This document shows, one piece after another, positions 6,832-13,213 of a DNA stretch of 18,356 nt. The first letter of the stretch is position 1. Every line of letters starts with the position of its first letter. The notes under the pieces were generated by a model. That model did not search any database. It saw only the letters and a program-made list of their open reading frames with translations, and had not been told where the DNA came from. Location of the stretch: assembly GCA_036276235.1 (NCBI GenBank), contig DATBDZ010000189.1, positions 1-18,356 of the forward strand. The letters run 5' to 3'. Source of the DNA: JANWHF01 sp036276235 (lineage in GTDB: Bacteria > Planctomycetota > Phycisphaerae > Tepidisphaerales > Tepidisphaeraceae). The position numbers and the translations under genes were made by a program.

Positions 6832-7998
6832 ATGATTGCCGTTCACGCTCATAGCTTTCGCCGCAAGTCGCTCCTGGCGGTCAGCCTCTCCTGGGTGGCG
6901 GGATACACGAATGTGATCGCGTTGATCTACGCGGCTCAAACGATCTCCCACATGACCGGTGACACGACGCTGCTGGGCCGCGCGCTGGCGGGGGTGACTC
7001 TGCCTGGAGCAGCTCATGCGATCCTGACCAGCGGATTTCTCGTCGGGGCATTTTTCGTGGGAGCGATGTCGGCGGGCGTCGCCATCTCGGGGGCCCAGCG
7101 ACACAATCTCGCGTCGCAATATGTTCCGCCGATCCTGCTGGAGATCATTCTGCTGACTGTCTATTCGTTTGGCCTGGCGCGCTGGATTCATCTGGGCCAG
7201 CCGGCAGCCGCGCCGATTGCGCTGGTGGGTCTGGGTGCGATGGCGATGGGTTTGCAGAACGCCACCATCACCCGCATCTCCGGAGCGGTTGTGAGGACGA
7301 CGCACGTCACCGGCGTCGTGACCGACCTGGGATTGGAAATCGTCGCCGTCGCCCAGTGGTGGCGCGAGGCGTCCAACGGTCGTGGCTGGCACCGGCGCTG
7401 GCGCCTGCTGAGGCTCGCCCGCCGCCAACACTCCGTGCTGCGCACATTTCTTCTGGCCTGTATCTACGGATCATTCCTTCTTGGCGTGATTCTGGGAACG
7501 CTGGCATTCCGCTCGATTCCGGCGTTTGCGATGGCCATTCCGATCCTGTTTCTTCTTTATGCTGTCTGGCGGACGTTTAGCACGCTGCGCGGGAACATCC
7601 AGCGCATCGCGCCGGAAACGGATGCCGAGCTGCATAAGCTGGGGATCGGCCCGGAACTGGTTCCCAAAAGCGTTGAGCTTTACCGGGTGAATGCGCCGGA
7701 ACGGCAAGGCCAATGGTCTTCGCCGGATTTTTCCCGATGGGCCGAGGCAACCAAGGCGCGGATCATCGTGCTTTGCATACACGCCGGCATACGCCTGGAC
7801 GAAGAGGCGCTGGCGAGTTTGTCATCGGGCATCGCCACACTCAAATCGCGCGGGCAGCGGCCGGTCTTGTCCGGCATCTCCGCGACGCAGTTCAAGCGTA
7901 TCCGTGCTGCCGACGGACTGACCGGTTTGTCGCCGCTGGACCTGACGCCGGATTTGGAGTTCGCCATCGCGCGGGCACATCATCTGTTGGAGAGCTGA
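6832..7998 (+). CDS. DUF1275/YoaK-type membrane protein with C-terminal STAS-like domain
   Basis: 388 residues; ATG at 6832 with AGG six bases upstream. Residues 12-250 form a multi-pass DUF1275 (YoaK) domain: GYTNVIAL, HMTGDTT (40-46), GLQNATITRISGAVVRTTH and VTGVVTDLG (140-167) are the family's hallmark motifs, with further membrane helices at about 203-224 and 229-246. A charged Arg-rich loop (182-200) is likely cytoplasmic. After a linker, residues about 281-388 look like a STAS domain: IIVLCIHAGIRLDEEALASL, then IATLKSRGQRPVLSGI and a final helix. The layout resembles SulP anion transporters, where STAS follows the membrane part. DUF1275 proteins have no firmly known substrate. The gene is followed 140 bases later by the SdrD_B/LamG gene, which appears to have its own promoter. 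The usual STAS Ser/Thr acceptor position is not clear. Confidence 0.85.
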   Translation: MIAVHAHSFRRKSLLAVSLSWVAGYTNVIALIYAAQTISHMTGDTTLLGRALAGVTLPGAAHAILTSGFLVGAFFVGAMSAGVAISGAQRHNLASQYVPPILLEIILLTVYSFGLARWIHLGQPAAAPIALVGLGAMAMGLQNATITRISGAVVRTTHVTGVVTDLGLEIVAVAQWWREASNGRGWHRRWRLLRLARRQHSVLRTFLLACIYGSFLLGVILGTLAFRSIPAFAMAIPILFLLYAVWRTFSTLRGNIQRIAPETDAELHKLGIGPELVPKSVELYRVNAPERQGQWSSPDFSRWAEATKARIIVLCIHAGIRLDEEALASLSSGIATLKSRGQRPVLSGISATQFKRIRAADGLTGLSPLDLTPDLEFAIARAHHLLES

Positions 7999-8067
7999 AG
8001 ACGCGTCGCCGAAAATAGTCCGCGCCTTCTCACGCCCTCCGCAATAAACCGATTCGCAAAAAATTGA

Positions 8068-8095
8068 TTGACCCTCAGGCAATCGCCGCTATGTT
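8068..8095 (+). promoter_or_regulatory. Candidate sigma70-type promoter
   Basis: TTGACC (8068-8073) and TATGTT (8090-8095) are separated by 16 bases, close to the -35/-10 consensus. Transcription from here would start near 8102, about 37 bases before the ATG at 8139 and just upstream of a GGGAG ribosome-binding site (8129-8133). It is a pattern match only. Confidence 0.4.
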
Positions 8096-8138
8096 GGGGG
8101 AGTTGCTGGGGACTGTGGCCAATCTCTCGGGAGAATAT

Positions 8139-10007
8139 ATGTCAATGCACATCAGTAAAATTGAAGCGCTCGAATCTCGCCGTCTGCTTAGCGGCTCCAT
8201 CGCCGGCGTTGTCTTCAATGATCTCAACGGCAATGGCCTCAAGGACACCGGCGAAGGGGGCATCGGCTCGACGAAAGTCTTTATTGATCTAAACAACAAT
8301 GGCACGCCCGATGTCGGCGAGCCTAATACACTTTCCAACTCGCTGGGAAGTTATGTCTTCACGGGCCTTGCCCCCGGCAATTATGCCGTCGGCGCGGTGA
8401 CGCCGGCAGGATTCAAGCTGACCAGCAAGCCGACCGGCGGCTTTGTTCCGCTGTCCGCCACGCATGATTATTCACTCAAAGGAAGCTTCGCCGACGCCAA
8501 GGGCGGGCCCGCGCTCAAGACCGGCGGCGGGACGCTGAGCGCCACCGGCTATACCTTCGCCAACGGGCAGGGACCGTCGCTGAGCAGCGCGCTGACTGCC
8601 ATCAGCAGTTATTCGATTCAGGTCGTCTTCACGCCGTCCACGATAGGCGGCTACCAGAAGATCCTTGACTTCAAGAATCGTACTTCCGACATCGGCCTTT
8701 ACAGCCTTGGCGGCCAACTCGTTTTCTACAGCGGATTGGGATTTGGTCCGGTCAATACGTTCAAGGCAGGTCAATCGGCGGATGTCGTCCTCACGCGGGA
8801 TGCGTCATCAAAACTGGTTGTCGCTTATGTCAACGGCGTTAAGCAGTTCTCCTTTACCGATACGGGCGGCGCGGCCACTTTCACCGGACCCAACGCCATC
8901 ATCAATATTCTCCACGACGATGGCCCCTCCGAAAACTTCGCCGGAACGCTCACGCATGTGAGCGTTTTCAACAGCGCGCTCTCGGCGGCGCAGGTCACCG
9001 CGCTGCACAAAGGCGGCACCCAATCGCACGCCGGCGAGTGGCTCGTCACGCTCGCCGCCAATCAAGTCGCCACCGGCAGGAATTTTGGTTTCCAAAAGCT
9101 TCAGCCGACGCAGATCAAGGGAATCGTCTTCAACGACACCAACAGCGACGGCGTCCGCCAGACCACCGAAGCGGCAATCGCCAACGCCACCGTCTTTGTC
9201 GATACCAACAACAATGGAAAGCTCGACCTCGGCGAGCAGACGACCAAGACCGCCGCCGATGGTTCATACTCATTTGTCGGCCTGGCCGCCGGCACGTATC
9301 ACATCGGCGTCGTGCCGCAAACAGGTTTCCGCATCACCACGCCCAACACCGGCAGCCCGGTCATCACGCACGATTACGAGCTGAAAGGAAACCTCAAGGA
9401 TTCGCTGGGCGGGACCGCCCTCACCAGCGGCGGCGGCACGATCTCCGCCAGCGGCTACTCCTTCGCCGCCGACAAGGGAATCGAGCTGACCAGCGGCATC
9501 AACGCCAACAGCTACAGCATCGAGATGCGCGTCAAAATCGCGACGATAGCCGGCTATGAAAAGCTGATCGACTTCAAGAACCTCGGCTCTGATACTGGGC
9601 TTTACGATCTGAATGGGCATTTGAACTTCTACAACTTTAGCACGGGCACGGCGACACCGATCGTCGCCAACACATTCTTCGATCTGGTCCTGACGCGCAA
9701 CTCCAGCACGAAGGTCGTGACGGGCTATGTCAATGGTATCCAGCAATTCACATTCGTTGATACCAGCGCCGCCGGAACATTCACCGGCCCCGCGTGGTTT
9801 CTGCACGACGATACCCACACCAACCACGAAGCCTCCGCGGGAACGTTGACGCGCCTGCGCATCTACAACGGCCCGCTGACCGCCGCCCAGGTCCTGGCCC
9901 TTCACAACGGCGGCACGCCGCCGCAACCGGGGCACGATTTCACGATTACGCTGGCCGGCGGCCAGACGGTAGCGAATGAAAACTTCGGGGAAGTAAAGAT
10001 CGCTTGA
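8139..10007 (+). CDS. Secreted protein with duplicated SdrD_B/LamG composite units
   Basis: 622 residues from the ATG at 8139, chosen because GGGAG lies just upstream; the frame runs back to a TTG at 8064 but that part lies over a likely promoter. Residues 11-19 are LESRRLLSG, the N-terminal motif found on many exported planctomycete proteins; no ordinary hydrophobic signal peptide is seen. Two homologous units follow (about 21-325 and 326-622). Each starts as an SdrD_B-type beta-sandwich with Ca-binding-like loops (DLNGNGLKDTGE, DTNNNGKLDLGE), switches to a concanavalin/LamG-like domain (from THDYxLKG to TAAQVxALHxGG), and ends with the missing last SdrD_B strand (VTLAANQVATGRNFGF; ITLAGGQTVANENFGE). 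It is likely a cell-surface or matrix protein binding glycans or other proteins. No dockerin, anchor or C-terminal sorting tail is present. Confidence 0.85.
   Translation: MSMHISKIEALESRRLLSGSIAGVVFNDLNGNGLKDTGEGGIGSTKVFIDLNNNGTPDVGEPNTLSNSLGSYVFTGLAPGNYAVGAVTPAGFKLTSKPTGGFVPLSATHDYSLKGSFADAKGGPALKTGGGTLSATGYTFANGQGPSLSSALTAISSYSIQVVFTPSTIGGYQKILDFKNRTSDIGLYSLGGQLVFYSGLGFGPVNTFKAGQSADVVLTRDASSKLVVAYVNGVKQFSFTDTGGAATFTGPNAIINILHDDGPSENFAGTLTHVSVFNSALSAAQVTALHKGGTQSHAGEWLVTLAANQVATGRNFGFQKLQPTQIKGIVFNDTNSDGVRQTTEAAIANATVFVDTNNNGKLDLGEQTTKTAADGSYSFVGLAAGTYHIGVVPQTGFRITTPNTGSPVITHDYELKGNLKDSLGGTALTSGGGTISASGYSFAADKGIELTSGINANSYSIEMRVKIATIAGYEKLIDFKNLGSDTGLYDLNGHLNFYNFSTGTATPIVANTFFDLVLTRNSSTKVVTGYVNGIQQFTFVDTSAAGTFTGPAWFLHDDTHTNHEASAGTLTRLRIYNGPLTAAQVLALHNGGTPPQPGHDFTITLAGGQTVANENFGEVKIA
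8199..10004 (+). repeat. Two-unit tandem coding duplication
   Basis: Unit 1 covers about 8199-9113 and unit 2 about 9114-10004. Equivalent landmarks are IAGVVFND / IKGIVFND, GGGTLSATGYTFA / GGGTISASGYSFA, and YVNGVKQFSFTDT / YVNGIQQFTFVDT. The units have diverged to moderate protein identity, so the duplication is not recent. Confidence 0.8.
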
Positions 10008-10317
10008 CATCGAAGTGAGCGGAAATGCGATGATCGTGGCATGGGCGGCTCGCGCGGCTCGCCCATGAATCGCGGTACTCCGCGATGTCGCTCGGTACTC
10101 CAAGCGAATCCGGAGGAGCGCGGCGTTCTTTCTTTTCGTCTTGATGGCCGGTTCGCCCGAGCTGACATCGGCTGCGCAAATGCTCGTGAGTACACGAGCC
10201 CACCGGCGAGCCGCCCGTGCCACGAAGCATTGGCCACGCTGGGGAGATCGTCATTTGACGCCGCAGATGTTGCATTTCCACAGCATGTTCGCAGCTGCAA
10301 TGACGCGCTAAGCGATC
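10008..10317. other. Non-coding stretch with structured element
   Basis: This 310-base gap lies between the SdrD_B/LamG gene and the convergent DUF6985-like gene. No reading frame in it looks like a real protein. It contains the inverted-repeat element at 10035-10224, and about 90 bases on its right without recognisable structure. Confidence 0.5.
10035..10224. repeat. 190-base element bounded by 19-base inverted repeats, rich in hairpins
   Basis: The left arm at 10035-10053 and right arm at 10206-10224 are inverted copies (18 of 19). Inside are further stems: CATGGGCG/CGCCCATG (10040-10047 with 10060-10067), ATCGCGG/CCGCGAT around TACT (about 10069-10086), TCGCT/AGCGA around a second GGTACTCC, and GCTCGTG/CACGAGC (10182-10188 with 10193-10199). 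It could be a small non-autonomous mobile element, a pair of REP sequences, or a structured RNA. No target-site duplication was identified. Confidence 0.55.
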
Positions 10318-10905
10318 TTACTCCTTTGTCACGTACTTCCTGACGATCCATCGTGTGAAGGCGGTATCGGCGCCACCGATTTCCAATACCTTGGCGCCAT
10401 GCAGAAGAACGCCAACCCCGTGCTCTACCTCCCACGTAGATCCCAGCTCCACCCCGATGAAGGGCATTCCATCTTTCGCAATCGAATGAACAGACATGGA
10501 GACGACGCCGACCGGCTTCTTGAGCTCCACTGGCGACTGTAATTTCGGCAAGACTTTCTTCGCTTCTGCCTCATCATCGAAATCAAAGAAATCTAGATAT
10601 TGTTCGCGTATGGTCGGGTACCGTTCGAAAAGTCCCTCGACCACCGCATCATGGACGGCGGTTTCACTTTCGATCGCCCATTTCACAAGCGCGATTTCAT
10701 CGCTCGACAGTGGCCGGTTGTCAGATTGCCCCTCGCGCAAAAGTTGAATAGGGACAGTGCCATCCGACGGACTTTTTGACGAGACACTGCCGTAAGGTCC
10801 GTTGCGAGCCTGATACCCAGACCATGATCGGAGTCTCGCGGATGTGGCCCAGAAGTAGCCCTCCCAGGCGAAGTCTGGGAATGTCGGAGGGGCAGATCGC
10901 ATCAT
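10318..10905 (-). CDS. DUF6985-like protein
   Basis: 195 residues; tandem ATGs at 10905 and 10902, with no strong ribosome-binding site, so either could be used. The C-terminal third has the pattern GVELGSTWEVEHGVGVLLHGAKVLEIGGADTAF split over residues about 150-185, which matches what I know of DUF6985 (W-x-x-EHG-x-GV, then G-x-A-x-x-AF). The N-terminal part carries a WEG motif and a helical region rich in acidic residues. DUF6985 has no established function. The gene looks lower in GC than its neighbours, a hint of transfer. No signal peptide or membrane segment. It is a lone minus-strand gene between plus-strand genes, and no toxin-like partner is next to it. Confidence 0.65.
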   Translation of the reverse strand: MMRSAPPTFPDFAWEGYFWATSARLRSWSGYQARNGPYGSVSSKSPSDGTVPIQLLREGQSDNRPLSSDEIALVKWAIESETAVHDAVVEGLFERYPTIREQYLDFFDFDDEAEAKKVLPKLQSPVELKKPVGVVSMSVHSIAKDGMPFIGVELGSTWEVEHGVGVLLHGAKVLEIGGADTAFTRWIVRKYVTKE

Positions 10906-10998
10906 GCCACAATTCCATCAGCTGATGAGGGGTAGGTCAAACATCCCCGCCCCGCCACGATATTGATAAGCGTCGCCCGCATCAGAAAGGTAAACCCA

Positions 10999-12036
10999 AT
11001 GAAACCGGCCGCGTTCATCGTGTCGCGCAGTGCGCTCGCAATCTTGCTGCTTGTGTCCTTCGCGTCGTCGCTAACCGCACTCGCTCAAACCGCCGCCAAC
11101 CAACCGAACGGTGATCCGGCAACTCCACTCAAGCTCCTGGACCCCAAACCGATCACTCCCGGCCACACCGTCATCACGCTTTTCCCGCCGGGGCATCCGG
11201 CGCTTCGCGCTGGGAAGAATGCCGATAAGGACGAAGTCTTCGCCACGGGGCGCGGCGGGCGGGTTAATTCCGTTTCTAATATTCACAATCCTTCGATTGA
11301 GCTTTATCTCGCGCCGCCGGAGAAGGCCAACGGCGTATCGATCATCCTCGCCGCCGGTGGGGCCAATCGCACGGAGGGCGTCGGCGGCGAAGGGGTCGAT
11401 GTGGCCAATTGGCTCAACTCTTTGGGCATCTCGGCGTTCATTCATCGATACCGCCTTTCGCCCGAAGGGTACGGGTCGGCGACCGATGCGCTGCTCGATA
11501 CGCAGCGGGCCGTCCGCGTGATTCGCGCCCACGCGAAGGAATGGAACATCGATCCGAACAAAATCGGCCACATGGGCTTTTCCGCCGGCGGCGAGCAGTC
11601 GGCTCGCCTGGCGCTCAATTACGATTTGGGAAAGCCGGACGCCGCCGATCCGATTGACCGCGTAAGCTGCCGGCCGGATTTTGTCGTGCTCGTGTATGCC
11701 GGCTGGATCGTCAACAGTTTCGATATGAGCAAGGTGCCGGCGGATGTGCCGCCCGCGTTTCTCGTCTGCGCCGGCACCGATGACATGTTCCACTCGAAAC
11801 AGACGGTGGAGTTCTACACGGCTGTTTCAAACGTCGGGCAGCGCATGAAGCCGCGCCCGCTGAATATCGAGATGCACATTTACGGCCACGGCTCAGTCGC
11901 CCCCAGCACCAACGGGCATGGCGGAGGAATCTCAACCCGCCGCGGAATTCCATATGGGACATGGACGCAACGATTTGTCGAATGGGCGACGGATGCCGGG
12001 ATGATGGCGAAGACCGCCGAAAAAGCCGCCAATTGA
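10999..12036 (+). CDS. Secreted alpha/beta hydrolase (esterase/acetyl-xylan-esterase-like)
   Basis: 345 residues from the ATG at 10999, preceded by GAAAGG and followed at once by a signal peptide (MKPAAF..., a long hydrophobic stretch, cleavage near ALAQ). The frame extends to a TTG at 10963, which is less likely. Core features are a strand-rich ILAAGGANR segment (oxyanion region), the nucleophile elbow G-F-S-A-G-G with Ser195, an acid candidate Asp261 or Asp262 in CAGTDD, and His297 in HIYGHG, in the correct order for a catalytic triad. This matches the BD-FAE/endo-1,4-xylanase-like esterase group of planctomycetes. It probably removes acyl groups from plant or algal polysaccharides outside the cytoplasm, but the substrate is not visible. 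It stands 93 bases from the divergent DUF6985-like gene. Confidence 0.88.
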   Translation: MKPAAFIVSRSALAILLLVSFASSLTALAQTAANQPNGDPATPLKLLDPKPITPGHTVITLFPPGHPALRAGKNADKDEVFATGRGGRVNSVSNIHNPSIELYLAPPEKANGVSIILAAGGANRTEGVGGEGVDVANWLNSLGISAFIHRYRLSPEGYGSATDALLDTQRAVRVIRAHAKEWNIDPNKIGHMGFSAGGEQSARLALNYDLGKPDAADPIDRVSCRPDFVVLVYAGWIVNSFDMSKVPADVPPAFLVCAGTDDMFHSKQTVEFYTAVSNVGQRMKPRPLNIEMHIYGHGSVAPSTNGHGGGISTRRGIPYGTWTQRFVEWATDAGMMAKTAEKAAN

Positions 12037-12145
12037 AGACCATCCGGCAAATCATCATCTTCCGGTCATCCAGAAAGGCGCATGATCAGGCCGTGATCGA
12101 CAATCCTCAGCCGGACTCTACCGCGATGAAGAAGGAGGCAACCCT

Positions 12146-12727
12146 ATGTCCCGCTTGCACGCCCGCACCTGGGACAACGGCATTCTCATCGAAGACACCA
12201 CTGACTGGTTCGCGCAAGACAAGCTGGGGAACGTCTGGTACATGGGAGAATCAACCAAGTCGTTCACGTACGATGGTTCGGGAAAGTTGATCGGCACCGA
12301 CACCTCCGGCTCCTGGCGGACCGGGGTCCATGGGGCCAAGCCCGGCTTCATCATGCCCGCCCATCCCGCGGTCGGCTTGAACTATTTCCAGGAATTCAGC
12401 CCGACCGATCAAGCGGAAGATCAAGCGCAGATACTGTCCGTCTCGAAATCGGTGAAGGTACCGGTCGGTACGTTCAGCAATGTGATGCAGACGCTGGAGA
12501 CATCGCCGCTCGAGCCCGACGTGCGCGAAAACAAGTATTATGCGAAGGGGGTTGGAATCATCCTCGATAACGATGAGCTCAATTCCGCGGGCATTCCACT
12601 CAACAGCGCGGCACTGGTTAGCGTCACAAATGCGGTGCCGTTGCCTCCGGCGCTCTGGGTCGGAGTGTGCATGCTCGCGCTTCTCGCGGTTGTGCCGTGG
12701 AAAGCCGTACTGAAATCCGCCGCTTAA
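12146..12727 (+). CDS. PEP-CTERM-like protein, apparently N-terminally truncated
   Basis: 193 residues; ATG at 12146 has a strong AAGGAGG seven bases upstream, so it is probably translated. The visible domain starts abruptly with DNGILIEDTTDWFAQDKLGN, which in related exported beta-rich proteins is, as I recall, preceded by about 80 residues and a signal peptide. Here only 109 bases separate it from the previous gene and there is no signal sequence. A VPVGTF motif at about residue 109 recalls the VPAGTF in the Ig-repeat protein at the window start. The C terminus has VPLPPALW followed by a hydrophobic helix and a short basic tail (WKAVLK), the layout of a PEP-CTERM/exosortase sorting signal. 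Without an N-terminal signal the tail could not be used, so this may be a decaying gene. Its stop overlaps the end of a minus-strand frame after COX4. Confidence 0.65.
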   Translation: MSRLHARTWDNGILIEDTTDWFAQDKLGNVWYMGESTKSFTYDGSGKLIGTDTSGSWRTGVHGAKPGFIMPAHPAVGLNYFQEFSPTDQAEDQAQILSVSKSVKVPVGTFSNVMQTLETSPLEPDVRENKYYAKGVGIILDNDELNSAGIPLNSAALVSVTNAVPLPPALWVGVCMLALLAVVPWKAVLKSAA

Positions 12728-12834
12728 TCCTGCACTCCCTGGCGCCGGGCAGAAATCAGCGGCCCGCACGAGAGAAGGATGAAGAGGAAGAACAGGAGCA
12801 GGATCAGGAACCCGGTTGCTACGGGATTCTTCCC
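12724..12834 (-). other. Hydrophobic short reading frame after COX4, no canonical start
   Basis: From 12834 to the TAA at 12724-12726 the minus strand reads 36 residues: GKNPVATG, a strongly hydrophobic helix of about 15 residues, then SCGPLISARRQGVQD. The frame overlaps the end of COX4 in the -1 frame and stays open upstream, but I found no ATG, GTG or TTG close by. It may be a small membrane subunit with an unusual start, a -1 extension of COX4, or chance. Its stop overlaps the stop of the convergent gene at 12725-12727. Confidence 0.35.
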
Positions 12835-13199
12835 GGGCCCGGCAGCGAGAAGTTCTGCTGGTAGTGATGCGTGTCCATGATCGTGAAGCCGATGAAGATC
12901 GCCACGAACAGCAGCGACATCACCAGGATCGCGCCGTTGAAGGGGTTGTCCCAGCGCAGGTGCATGAAGTAGAGGCCGACCAGCGCCGCCTTGACGACCG
13001 CGATCAGCAGCGCCACCCAGATATTGAGATTTCCCAGATCGGGACCTAGGGTGACGCCGACGGTGATGACCGTCAAGAACACCAGCGCGCCGTAGACGCC
13101 CAGGAGCAGCATCGGCGAGGTGACGTGATGATGCTTGACGCCGGCGTGGGCGGAGTCACCATTTCCGTGGGCGGCATGTTCCAAAGTATGCGTTGACAT
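12819..13199 (-). CDS. Cytochrome c oxidase subunit IV
   Basis: 126 residues from the ATG at 13199; a TTG at 13211 would add four residues. A His-rich N terminus (about 30 residues) is followed by three membrane helices, with the motifs VALLIAVVKAALVGLYFMHL and a final LFVAIFIGFTIMDTHHY. The K-A-x-L-V-x-x-YFMHL pattern is the signature of the bacterial COX4 (prokaryotic subunit IV, CtaF-like) family. It stabilises the oxidase complex in the inner membrane and carries no cofactor. It is the last clear gene of the cox operon, 14 bases after COX3, so translational coupling is likely. Confidence 0.9.
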   Translation of the reverse strand: MSTHTLEHAAHGNGDSAHAGVKHHHVTSPMLLLGVYGALVFLTVITVGVTLGPDLGNLNIWVALLIAVVKAALVGLYFMHLRWDNPFNGAILVMSLLFVAIFIGFTIMDTHHYQQNFSLPGPGRIP

Positions 13200-13213
13200 G
13201 GTTGGGCTCAAAA

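Noticed and set aside
9270..10223. Minus-strand frame of 317 codons opposite the SdrD_B/LamG gene
   Set aside because: It has low-complexity composition, overlaps a clear repeat protein, and runs into the hairpin element.
10035..10905. Toxin-antitoxin or immunity cassette around the DUF6985-like gene
   Set aside because: No second small gene or toxin domain is adjacent; the next gene is a secreted esterase read in the opposite direction.
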